From Bacteroidota bacterium (GTDB lineage Bacteria; Bacteroidota; Bacteroidia; 2-12-FULL-35-15), in contig JADKIU010000002.1 in the NCBI GenBank assembly GCA_016722565.1, positions 434,001 to 498,000 of the forward strand: a stretch of 64,000 nucleotides of DNA, in the 5' to 3' direction. A program made the translations under genes and the position numbers. Below the pieces are notes generated by a model, which had not been told where the DNA came from, searched no databases, and saw only the letters and a program-made list of their open reading frames with translations. Position 1 is the first letter of the stretch. Each line of letters starts with the position of its first letter. Of this stretch, positions 1 through 7,478 are shown piece by piece.

Positions 1-1
1 C

Positions 2-1081
2 GGTTGTAGTGCCGGTCCGCTTGATATGTTTGTTGTTGTTAAACCTCCTTTAACAGTTATAGCAAGCGATACTTCTGTTTGTGATGGAGATGCTGCAACA
101 ATTTATGCTACAGGTGGTGGCGGTAATAGTGGTCCTTATACGTATTCTTGGGACAATGGGGCGCTTACACAATCACAAATTGTTACACCACCAAGCGGTT
201 CTGTTACCACAAATTATATTGTAACAGTTTCTGATGGTTGTTCTGCACCTGTGTCAGATACATCAACTGTAACAATTAATCCAGGTTCTATCGGATTATT
301 GCAAGGTTTGCCAACAAGTGGTTGTGAACCATTAACTGTTGCATTTACCGGAGCAAGTAATAATGGTGTTACGTATTTATGGGATTTTGGTGATGGAAAC
401 ACCGCAACAGGGGCGAATCCAACAAATATCTATATGAATTCGGGTACTTACGATGTTGAATTAACAATTATCACTGCATTTGGATGTGAAACAATCATAG
501 ATAGTTTAGCTTATATTAACGTATATCCTGGACCGACTGCTGATTTTATTGCATCTCCAAATCCAGCATCATCCTTATCACCACTCGTAACGTTTACAGA
601 TATTTCTACTGTGGCGTCCGAAATAACGAATTGGGCTTGGGATTTTGGTGATTTGCTAAGCACTACTGATGTTTCTTCATTACAACATCCTACTTACACA
701 TATCAGGGTGCAGGTTACAATACAGTTACATTGATCGTAACTAACCAATATGGTTGTATTGATACCACTCAGCAAGTAATTCAAATTATTGATGATTTTG
801 TGTTCTTTGCACCAAATGCATTTACACCTGATGAAGATGGTGTGAATGATATCTTCTTACCACAAGGAATCGGTTATGATATTAACACATTCAATATGAT
901 GATTTTTGATCGTTGGGGAAATATGATTTATTCAACGGATGATTATAACAAAGGATGGGATGGAAGAGCAAATGGTGGAGCAGAAGTTGCTCAAATCGAT
1001 GTATATGTTTGGAAAGTGAGTTTAAAAGATAATCAAGGAAAACCACATAAATACATTGGTCATGTTACTATTGTAAAATAA
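2..1081 (+). CDS. T9SS-secreted PKD protein with type B C-terminal domain (5' end outside window)
   Basis: Likely cell-surface protein exported by the type IX secretion system. The frame is open to the left edge (GCSAGPLD precedes the first Met at 26), so only the C-terminal part of a longer gene is here. Two PKD domains are visible, marked by YLWDFGDGN near residue 120 and WAWDFGD near 205 counted from that Met. The last 90 residues carry FTPDEDGVNDIF and DRWGNMIYSTDD, hallmarks of the gliding motility-associated (CHU_C, type B) sorting domain. Type B substrates usually depend on a PorP/SprF-family partner, and such a gene lies 2 kb downstream. A strong terminator follows the stop. The ligand or adhesive role is unknown. 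Confidence 0.88.
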   Translation, partial: GCSAGPLDMFVVVKPPLTVIASDTSVCDGDAATIYATGGGGNSGPYTYSWDNGALTQSQIVTPPSGSVTTNYIVTVSDGCSAPVSDTSTVTINPGSIGLLQGLPTSGCEPLTVAFTGASNNGVTYLWDFGDGNTATGANPTNIYMNSGTYDVELTIITAFGCETIIDSLAYINVYPGPTADFIASPNPASSLSPLVTFTDISTVASEITNWAWDFGDLLSTTDVSSLQHPTYTYQGAGYNTVTLIVTNQYGCIDTTQQVIQIIDDFVFFAPNAFTPDEDGVNDIFLPQGIGYDINTFNMMIFDRWGNMIYSTDDYNKGWDGRANGGAEVAQIDVYVWKVSLKDNQGKPHKYIGHVTIVK

Positions 1082-1098
1082 TAGCGTACTATAGGAAG

Positions 1099-1133
1099 AA
1101 TCCCCTGAGGCAACTCCGGGGATTTTTCTTTTT
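1099..1133 (+). terminator. Rho-independent terminator
   Basis: The inverted repeat AATCCCC / GGGGATT (1099-1105 and 1118-1124) is followed by a T-rich tract (TTTTTCTTTTT when the last stem bases are counted). It lies 18 nt after the stop of the first type B protein and separates it from the next gene. Confidence 0.85.
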
Positions 1134-1188
1134 ACAAGAAGTAAAAATACCTTAACTTCGTGCAATTATTATTGACTGCTAAAACGGT

Positions 1189-3084
1189 ATGAAACAAATT
1201 ACATTTAGCTTTTTATTGATTTCCATTTTTACTTTTTCAACAGCGAAAGTAAATGCTCAATCTGTAGGTGGGACAACCTCCGGAGCGGCTACGTATTGCT
1301 CAACAACAAACTCAGGTTTTGTTAGTGTTGCAGGGTATGTTGGAACAATTTTAAATTGGCAATCCTCTACAGATGGCGGTGCAACGTGGAGCTCTATTCC
1401 GAATACAACGCCCAATCAAACTTATTTTAATTTAGCACAAACGACCTGTTATCAGGCGGTAGTTCAAAATGGTGTATTTCCCCCTGATACTTCAACAACT
1501 GTATGTATTACAATTTATCCCGAATCCGTTGGAGGAACAATCAGTGGTGGCGGAACATATTGTGCTGGATCAGGGCCTGGAACATTAACATTATCCGGCT
1601 ATAATGGAAATATTCTGTATTGGCAATCTTCAACAGACGGAGGTTCAACTTGGACAACCATACCAAACACAACACCCACCGAAAGTTATTTAAACATTAC
1701 GACTAGTACTTTGTATTGGGCAGTGGTACAAAACGGAGCAATGTGTCCAATGGATACTTCTTCTCAAGTTTCTTTTGTGATAGATCCAGCTACTGTTGCT
1801 GGAAGTGTTTCCGGGGCGGCAAGTGTATGTTCAACAGGGAATAGTGGTACCTTAATTTTGTCAGGATATACTGGAACCATTTTAGGGTGGTCGTATTCTA
1901 CCACTGGTGGTGCAACCTGGATTCCTATTGCGAATACAACCAATTCACAATCCTACTTAAATTTAACAACAACTACTTGGTATCATGCAATTGTTCAAAG
2001 TGGGAGTTGCCCAGCCGATTCAACAGCTGATGTTATTATAACAGTAAGCCCACCAGCCGTTGCTGGAACCATTACTGGAGGTGGTGTGTTTTGCGGTGTC
2101 CCAGCAACAGGCACACTTACATTATCAGGTTATTCAGGAACTATTACAGGGTGGATTTCATCCACTACAGGTGGGGCGAGTTGGACACCTATTGCCAATA
2201 CAACCAACACGGAAAATTATACTGCCTTACCTGTTACAACTTGGTATACGGCTATTGTTCAAAGTGGCGGCTGTCCTGCAGATACAGCGAATATCGAAAT
2301 CGTGGATGTGGCTCCTAATACTGTTGCAGGTACAATTTCACCGAGCGCTACTGTTTGTTCCGGAACCAATTTAGATTCTGTAATCTTATCAGGAAATATT
2401 GGAAGCGTTTTGGGTTGGTTATCTTCAACAGATGGTGGTTTAACTTGGTTGCCTGTCGCAAACACAACAACTACGCTTATTTATAGCGGACTAACTGTAA
2501 ATACAACCTACACAGCTATTGTGCAAAGTGGTTCATGTTCCATTGATACTGCAGCATCAGCAACAATTTCAATCTTACCTCCATTTCCTGTTTTTGCCGG
2601 AAACGATACCAGCATTAACGTGGGACAAACTTTGGTGCTAAGCGGAACAGGAAGCGGAACGCCAATATGGACTCCTGGAGCAACCTTGAGCGGTACGACA
2701 GTGTATTCACCAACTGCAACTCCATTAACTACCACAACCTATGTATTGACAGTAACTGACATAAATGGTTGTGTGAATTCGGATGCCATTACCGTAACGG
2801 TTATTCAACCATCATTCAATGGAATGGTTTCTAATTTATTCACTCCAAACGGAGATGGTGTAAATGATAATTGGTATGTAGAAGGGATTTTAAATTTCCC
2901 GGAGAATGAAGTATTTGTTTACAATATTTACGGAAACCAAGTCTATTCTAAAAAATCGTATACAAACGATTGGCAGGGAACATACAATGGTTCCGAATTA
3001 CCGGATGGTACCTATTTTTACGTAATTCGTTTGGATAGCCCATCACGCGTTATTAAAGGTTCAGTTGATATTTTAAGAAAATAA
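1189..3084 (+). CDS. T9SS type B surface protein with five tandem Ig-like repeats
   Basis: Secreted or surface-anchored repeat protein, 631 aa. A signal peptide ends at KVNAQ (residue 24). Residues 26 to about 467 are five consecutive repeats of 88-89 residues. Each begins VGG/VAG-T-S-G...C and contains a GW.SST.GG.TW core and a final A.VQSG.CP.D segment, an Ig-like fold common in Bacteroidota surface proteins. A further domain (residues about 470-540) precedes the type B sorting domain, which has NLFTPNGDGVND and YNIYGNQVYSKKSYTNDW and ends in DILRK. The PorP/SprF-family gene starts 17 nt after the stop, so this is its most likely cognate substrate. The bound target is unknown. Confidence 0.88.
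   Translation: MKQITFSFLLISIFTFSTAKVNAQSVGGTTSGAATYCSTTNSGFVSVAGYVGTILNWQSSTDGGATWSSIPNTTPNQTYFNLAQTTCYQAVVQNGVFPPDTSTTVCITIYPESVGGTISGGGTYCAGSGPGTLTLSGYNGNILYWQSSTDGGSTWTTIPNTTPTESYLNITTSTLYWAVVQNGAMCPMDTSSQVSFVIDPATVAGSVSGAASVCSTGNSGTLILSGYTGTILGWSYSTTGGATWIPIANTTNSQSYLNLTTTTWYHAIVQSGSCPADSTADVIITVSPPAVAGTITGGGVFCGVPATGTLTLSGYSGTITGWISSTTGGASWTPIANTTNTENYTALPVTTWYTAIVQSGGCPADTANIEIVDVAPNTVAGTISPSATVCSGTNLDSVILSGNIGSVLGWLSSTDGGLTWLPVANTTTTLIYSGLTVNTTYTAIVQSGSCSIDTAASATISILPPFPVFAGNDTSINVGQTLVLSGTGSGTPIWTPGATLSGTTVYSPTATPLTTTTYVLTVTDINGCVNSDAITVTVIQPSFNGMVSNLFTPNGDGVNDNWYVEGILNFPENEVFVYNIYGNQVYSKKSYTNDWQGTYNGSELPDGTYFYVIRLDSPSRVIKGSVDILRK
1264..2586 (+). repeat. Five tandem 264-267 bp coding repeats
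   Basis: Repeat units start at about 1264, 1528, 1795, 2059 and 2323, spaced 264-267 bp, all in frame within the type B surface protein. The units encode homologous domains that have diverged at the DNA level. The most similar are units 3 and 4. Confidence 0.85.
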
Positions 3085-3101
3085 AATTAGTGGTAGTAGA
3101 G

Positions 3102-4541
3102 ATGAAAAAAATAAATTTAATACTAACGTCCTTCTTGTTTGCTTCGCTTTCTTATGCGCAGCAGATAGGGATGTATAGTCATTATTTTTATAAGCCGATG
3201 GTTTATAATCCGGCATATGCGGGAGCCAGTGATGCAACAAATGTAATGTTTGTTAGCCGTGCGCAATGGTCAGATTTTAGTGGAGCTCCACAATTAAATA
3301 TTGCAACAATGGATGGTAGTTTGATGGATAAAAAAATCGGATTGGGTGCAATGTTGGTGAGTGATAGAAAAGGAATTACAAATAGAATCGGTGGAGACTT
3401 ATCTTATTCCTACCGTTTGACAATCAACGATGATATGCATCTTCGCTTTGGGATTTCATTGGGAGTAGTTGACCATTCGGTGGATTATTCGAAAGCGTTG
3501 GTGGAAACAGCAAATGACCCGACATTATTTACAAATGAACAGCACAAAACTGTTTTTAACGGGAATGCAGGTTTTCTTTTTGTATGGAAAGGGTTGGATT
3601 TTGGAGTTGCTGTTCCTCAAATAATTGGCAACAAAGTCAATTATGTCGATACCAGTAATGTTCGCGGTTTTTACACACAAGCCCGTCATTACATGGGTTC
3701 TTTAAAATACACCTTTGACATCAATAAAGAAAAAGGTCTATCTGTCACACCGCAAGGATTAGTTCGGTTTGTGCCCAATGCACCATTCCAATACGATGGG
3801 AATGTGACATTTGATTGGAAAGACAAATTTTGGGTAGGAGCAACTTATAAAAGTGATTATGCCGTAGGTGCAAATGTTGGTTTTTGTATTCACAAACAAT
3901 TGTATGTAGGTTATTCCTATGATTTTATTATAGGAGATATCGGAGAATATTCTGGAATGGCGCATGAGTTGATGCTGAATTTTAAGTTTGGAAAAAACAA
4001 AAAAGAAGAAGTAAAAGAAGACAAAACACTTGAAAATGCAGCGTATGTTAAACGCATGGATAGTCTTGAAACAGAATTAAGAGAAAGTCAAGCCAAATTG
4101 CAAGCATTAAGTGATCGCTTGGATCAACAGTTAAAGCAACAACCGCAACCGCCAGTAAACAATCAAACAGGAACTGACACTCCGAATAATGAGAATCAAA
4201 ACGCTCAAATGGGGGAGAAAAGTGAAAATAAAGTTGTTGAAAATGGTGTTTTGATTGTGACCAACAAAAAAGATGAATTTAAGGATGAAGACGGATATAA
4301 ACCAACGATTGGTTTTTATGTGGTAATCGGAACCTATTTTTATAGAGATTTGGCAGAGGCAGAAACAAAACGCTTTATAGCCAAAGGCTATCAAACAGCT
4401 GATTGGGTTTACTCTGGACCGAGTAGTTTCAATTATATTTTTATGTTTAAATGTACAACCAAGGAAGAAGCGCTTGAGAAGCTGAAAATTGCACGTGATG
4501 CCGGTGTGAAGGATGCTTGGATTCAGAAATTAATTGAATAA
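3102..4541 (+). CDS. PorP/SprF-family type IX secretion protein fused to a SPOR-like domain
   Basis: Outer-membrane protein of the PorP/SprF family, which helps deliver or anchor type B T9SS substrates. The start at 3102 is chosen because it gives a clean signal peptide (MKKINLILTSFLFASLSYAQ); an upstream in-frame GTG at 3090 adds only four residues. The N-terminal region shows the family signature QIGMYSHYFYKPMVYNPAYAG and about 290 residues of beta-barrel sequence. A charged, probably coiled-coil segment (residues about 300-360, with DSLETELRESQAKLQAL) follows, then a Gln/Asn-rich linker. The last 80 residues (GFYVVIGTYFYRDLAEAE... ending AGVKDAWIQKL) resemble a SPOR domain, a fold known to bind denuded peptidoglycan. 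Family call firm; SPOR call is by pattern only. Confidence 0.87.
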   Translation: MKKINLILTSFLFASLSYAQQIGMYSHYFYKPMVYNPAYAGASDATNVMFVSRAQWSDFSGAPQLNIATMDGSLMDKKIGLGAMLVSDRKGITNRIGGDLSYSYRLTINDDMHLRFGISLGVVDHSVDYSKALVETANDPTLFTNEQHKTVFNGNAGFLFVWKGLDFGVAVPQIIGNKVNYVDTSNVRGFYTQARHYMGSLKYTFDINKEKGLSVTPQGLVRFVPNAPFQYDGNVTFDWKDKFWVGATYKSDYAVGANVGFCIHKQLYVGYSYDFIIGDIGEYSGMAHELMLNFKFGKNKKEEVKEDKTLENAAYVKRMDSLETELRESQAKLQALSDRLDQQLKQQPQPPVNNQTGTDTPNNENQNAQMGEKSENKVVENGVLIVTNKKDEFKDEDGYKPTIGFYVVIGTYFYRDLAEAETKRFIAKGYQTADWVYSGPSSFNYIFMFKCTTKEEALEKLKIARDAGVKDAWIQKLIE

Positions 4542-4687
4542 TTAATCCAACGAATTGCAGGTTACCCAGTATTTGTAACCAACAAGGGCCATTTCCCACT
4601 TTTTAAGATTTTTGAGGTCGCGGTTGTAATATTTTGGCAAAACAGCTTTGTTAAAGCGGGCTAAAAGCTTAAAAGTAACTTTTTCAT
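4542..4687 (-). pseudogene. Frameshifted small conserved protein (about 48 aa)
   Basis: Read on the minus strand from the ATG at 4685-4687, the frame stops after eight codons. If the run of five A after the ATG had one more A, the reading becomes MKKVTFKLLARFNKAVLPKY, then a segment rich in Lys and Trp, ending GYKYWVTCNSLD and a stop at 4542-4544. This resembles a short Bacteroidota protein family (about 45-50 aa, with LLA.[FI]NKA.LP and .[YW]WVT.N.LD) that I remember as sometimes mislabelled SsrA-binding protein. Its stop abuts the stop of the PorP/SprF gene. Function unknown. The break is probably a sequence error (see findings). Confidence 0.6.
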
Positions 4688-4726
4688 GTCGCCAAAGGTA
4701 GTTAATTTAAAATTTCTCAAAAAAAA

Positions 4727-4756
4727 TTGCAGATTTAATACAAATACCTATATTTG
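4727..4756 (+). promoter_or_regulatory. Bacteroidota-type promoter for rpmE2
   Basis: TTG at 4727-4729 and TATATTTG at 4749-4756, separated by 19 nt, match the -33/-7 pattern of the Bacteroidota primary sigma factor. The box ends 26 nt before the rpmE2 start. Confidence 0.75.
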
Positions 4757-4782
4757 CAGTCCGAAATAAAAAAACAATAAAA

Positions 4783-5037
4783 ATGAAAGCAGGAATACAC
4801 CCAGAAAACTACCGTTTTGTAGTATTTAAGGATTTGAGTAATGATTACTCTTTTTTAACAAAATCATGTGTTGAAACAAAAGAGACCATTAAATGGGAAG
4901 ACGGAAATGAGTATCCGGTTGTAAAATTGGAGATTTCTCACATGTCACACCCGTTCTATACAGGAAAAGTGAAATTGGTAGATACAGCTGGACGTGTTGA
5001 TAAATTCAGAACACGTTACAAAAAAGCTGAGAAATAA
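4783..5037 (+). CDS. rpmE2: 50S ribosomal protein L31 type B
   Basis: Structural component of the large ribosomal subunit. The 84-residue protein has the type B signature: MKAGIHPENYRFVVFKDLSN at the N-terminus, the HMSHPFYTGK segment near residue 50 and a C-terminal VDKFRTRYKK. It lacks the four-Cys zinc ribbon of the C+ form (only Cys29 is present), which is normal for the zinc-independent paralog. It has its own promoter (4727-4756) and terminator (5063-5098), so it is monocistronic. Length matches the family. Identification is secure. Confidence 0.96.
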   Translation: MKAGIHPENYRFVVFKDLSNDYSFLTKSCVETKETIKWEDGNEYPVVKLEISHMSHPFYTGKVKLVDTAGRVDKFRTRYKKAEK

Positions 5038-5062
5038 TATTTTCAAGGTTTTGTACCTAAAG

Positions 5063-5098
5063 ATCCCTCATCATGCAAATGATGGGGGATTTTTGTTT
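5063..5098 (+). terminator. Rho-independent terminator after rpmE2
   Basis: The hairpin ATCCCTCATCA / TGATGGGGGAT (5063-5073 region with 5080-5090) is followed by TTTTTGTTTT, 26 nt after the rpmE2 stop. Confidence 0.88.
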
Positions 5099-5208
5099 TA
5101 ACTACTTCATAATGCTTGTTCTTAAAAAACAGAAGATTTAAGCGTAAGAATATGTAATAGAATATTAATTTTCGAGAAAAGTGTTCCTAAAATGTGAATA
5201 AAACAAAT

Positions 5209-5239
5209 TTGATATTCATCAATAAAAAACATACTTTTG
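5209..5239 (+). promoter_or_regulatory. Bacteroidota-type promoter for sucC
   Basis: TTG at 5209-5211 and TACTTTTG at 5232-5239 are separated by 20 nt. The box ends 30 nt before the sucC ATG. Confidence 0.75.
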
Positions 5240-5269
5240 AAGCTATTAAAATCTTAAAACCATTATCGT

Positions 5270-6481
5270 ATGAACATACATGAATATCAAGGAAAAGCTG
5301 TTTTAAAAGGCTTTGGAGTTGCAATACAAGAAGGTATTGTGGCAGAAACACCTGAACAAGCGGTTGAAGCTGCAAAAGAACTGCAAAAAACAACCGGTAC
5401 TGGATGGTGGGTTGTGAAATCTCAAATTCATGCTGGTGGTCGCGGAAAAGGTAAAATTGCAGGAACCGAACAACGTGGTGTGGCTTTAGCGAAATCTTTA
5501 GATGACGTAAAAACAATTTCTAAAAATATTTTAGGAAATAACCTTATTACCCTTCAAACAGGTGAAAAAGGTAAAAAAGTAAGCAAGGTTTTGATTGCTC
5601 AGGATGTTTATTATCCAGGAGAAACACCTACAAAAGAATTTTATGTGAGTGTGCTTTTAGATCGTTCAAAAGGCAGAAATACAATCATGTATTCCACAGA
5701 AGGTGGAATGGATATTGAAACCGTTGCACACGATACTCCTCATTTGATTTTTAAAGAAGAAATTGATCCTAAAGTTGGTTTGCGTGATTTTCAATGCCGC
5801 AAAGTTGCTTTTAACCTAGGTTTAAGTGGTGAAGCGTTCAAACAAATGACAAAATTTATTGCTGCGCTTTACAAGGCTTATGAAGCAACAGATTCTTCCA
5901 TGTTTGAAATCAATCCTGTTTTAAAAACATCTGACAATAAAATTATTGCGGTTGATTCAAAAGTATCATTGGATGGAAATTCACTTTTTCGTCACCCTGA
6001 TTTACTTGCATTGCGTGATAAAACGGAAGAAGATCCAACCGAAGTAGAAGCAGGTGAGCACGACTTAAACTACGTAAAACTGGATGGTAACGTTGGTTGT
6101 ATGGTAAATGGTGCTGGCTTAGCAATGGCAACAATGGATATTATCAAATTGTCCGGTGGAGATCCTGCTAACTTCTTAGATGTTGGAGGTACCGCAAACG
6201 CAGCACGTGTTGAACAAGCATTCCGTATAATCTTAAAAGATCCGAATGTGAAAGCAATTCTTGTAAATATTTTTGGTGGGATTGTTCGTTGCGACAGAGT
6301 TGCTCAAGGAATTGTGGATGCGTATAAAAATATGGGTAACATTAATGTGCCAATCATCATTCGTTTGCAAGGAACAAATGCTGTTGAAGCAAAGAAAATT
6401 ATTGACGACTCCGGCTTAAAAGTATATTCTGCGATTGCTTTGCAAGAGGCAGCAGACTTAGTAAAAAAAGTATTAAGCTAA
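5270..6481 (+). CDS. sucC: Succinyl-CoA synthetase (ADP-forming) beta subunit
   Basis: Subunit of the citric acid cycle enzyme that couples succinyl-CoA cleavage to ATP formation, acting with SucD in the cytoplasm. The 403 residues show the ATP-grasp N-terminus (MNIHEYQGKAVLKGFGV), a nucleotide-binding loop HAGGRGKGKIAG around residues 55-66, the Mg-binding EINPV segment near 208 and the C-terminal ligase domain with GGIVRCDRVAQGI. Length is a little above the usual 385-400. It has its own promoter and terminator, and sucD is not adjacent, an arrangement seen in other Bacteroidota. Identification is secure. Confidence 0.96.
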   Translation: MNIHEYQGKAVLKGFGVAIQEGIVAETPEQAVEAAKELQKTTGTGWWVVKSQIHAGGRGKGKIAGTEQRGVALAKSLDDVKTISKNILGNNLITLQTGEKGKKVSKVLIAQDVYYPGETPTKEFYVSVLLDRSKGRNTIMYSTEGGMDIETVAHDTPHLIFKEEIDPKVGLRDFQCRKVAFNLGLSGEAFKQMTKFIAALYKAYEATDSSMFEINPVLKTSDNKIIAVDSKVSLDGNSLFRHPDLLALRDKTEEDPTEVEAGEHDLNYVKLDGNVGCMVNGAGLAMATMDIIKLSGGDPANFLDVGGTANAARVEQAFRIILKDPNVKAILVNIFGGIVRCDRVAQGIVDAYKNMGNINVPIIIRLQGTNAVEAKKIIDDSGLKVYSAIALQEAADLVKKVLS

Positions 6482-6504
6482 GCTCTTATCTATTGAAACC
6501 TGTT

Positions 6505-6537
6505 AAAGGGGATTCCTTTGGAATCCCCTTTTTTATT
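6505..6537 (+). terminator. Rho-independent terminator after sucC
   Basis: AAGGGGATTCC / GGAATCCCCTT forms a near-perfect hairpin with a short loop and runs into TTTTTTATTT, about 25 nt after the sucC stop. Confidence 0.9.
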
Positions 6538-6557
6538 TATAATTCAAAACAAAAAAC

Positions 6558-7403
6558 ATGAAAGCAAAAATTACTTTACTTAAGATCTTTATCCTATTGT
6601 CAATAACAGCAACTGCACAAATAGAAAAAAATAAAGAACTGAGCTTTACCTTCGGACCGGCTTCAACGAAAATTAAGAATAAAAACATTTCAGAAGATAA
6701 GTACAAAGACATTAATGATAAAAATGGTTTTAACATTAACTTATTGCTTAGTAAATATAAAAGACGAGTTGGAATAGGAATGGGATTAGGGTATTCAACC
6801 TATAATCAAGAAATTTATCAAAAAGGATTATTTGAAAGTTTCAGTCAAAAAGATCGCGATGGGAATCTTTATGATAGTTGGATCGCATCAGATATTACGT
6901 ATACGAATAAGTTAAGTTATTTAGATATTCCAATCACTTTGCACTTACTTTTAGGGAATTCAAATCGCTTTTATGGCTTTTTTGATATTGGAATTGTGAA
7001 TCAAATTCAAATTGGTGGGAATTACACAATGAAAGGCAGTATTGAAAATATGGGAAGATACGAAACAGGGAATCCCTATTTTTTCACGTTGTCTCAAAAT
7101 AATCCTTATTACTCCTATAAAGCAGACCTTTATGATGTAAGAAAAGAAGATATGTATGAAACTTATTCGCTGTCCGGTCATATTTCCTTAGGGTTGGCTG
7201 CAGCAATGACTGATAATTTAAACCTTAAAATTCAACCATACGCGAATTTTGGTTTCTCTGATATAACAGCGAAGGAATTAAGAGATATACCTTATGAAGA
7301 TGTTTTTGGTAGAAAAAGCGACTATCAAAAGACAAAATTATTGGCCATCGGAATAAATGTTGGTTTTGCTTATAACATTGGGAATGTAAAGGTGCAAAAC
7401 TAA
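6558..7403 (+). CDS. Outer-membrane beta-barrel protein
   Basis: Not recognised beyond fold class. The 281 residues begin with a signal peptide (MKAKITLLKIFILLSITATAQ). The rest alternates short polar and hydrophobic strands with aromatic residues, such as RVGIGMGLGYSTYNQEIY, LSYLDIPITLHLLLG and LLAIGINVGFAYNIG at the C-terminus. This is typical of 8-12-stranded barrels of the PorT/OmpW-like set in Bacteroidota. The LDIPI.L motif is common to the outer-membrane beta-barrel families of this phylum. It stands alone between two terminators. Role unknown. Confidence 0.75.
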   Translation: MKAKITLLKIFILLSITATAQIEKNKELSFTFGPASTKIKNKNISEDKYKDINDKNGFNINLLLSKYKRRVGIGMGLGYSTYNQEIYQKGLFESFSQKDRDGNLYDSWIASDITYTNKLSYLDIPITLHLLLGNSNRFYGFFDIGIVNQIQIGGNYTMKGSIENMGRYETGNPYFFTLSQNNPYYSYKADLYDVRKEDMYETYSLSGHISLGLAAAMTDNLNLKIQPYANFGFSDITAKELRDIPYEDVFGRKSDYQKTKLLAIGINVGFAYNIGNVKVQN

Positions 7404-7424
7404 AACGGATTGTTCTTTTTATGC

Positions 7425-7456
7425 AAAAGCCCTGAAATAAAAATTTCAGGGCTTTT
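7425..7456. terminator. Bidirectional terminator between convergent genes
   Basis: AAAAGCCCTGAAAT and ATTTCAGGGCTTTT form a perfect stem flanked by A and T tracts. It lies between the barrel gene ending at 7403 and the T9SS gene ending at 7479 and should work on both strands. Confidence 0.9.
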
Positions 7457-7478
7457 ACATTTAAGTAGTTTCTTCTTA

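Noticed and set aside
1264..2586. Regular 264-267 bp repeats considered as a CRISPR or satellite array
   Set aside because: The units are coding, have no short identical repeat with spacers, and differ at DNA level as expected for protein domains.
2060..2735. Overlapping ORFs of 60-100 codons on both strands inside the repeat protein
   Set aside because: They run within a protein with clear signal peptide, repeats and sorting domain. Their translations look like shifted repeats and have no domain or start context.
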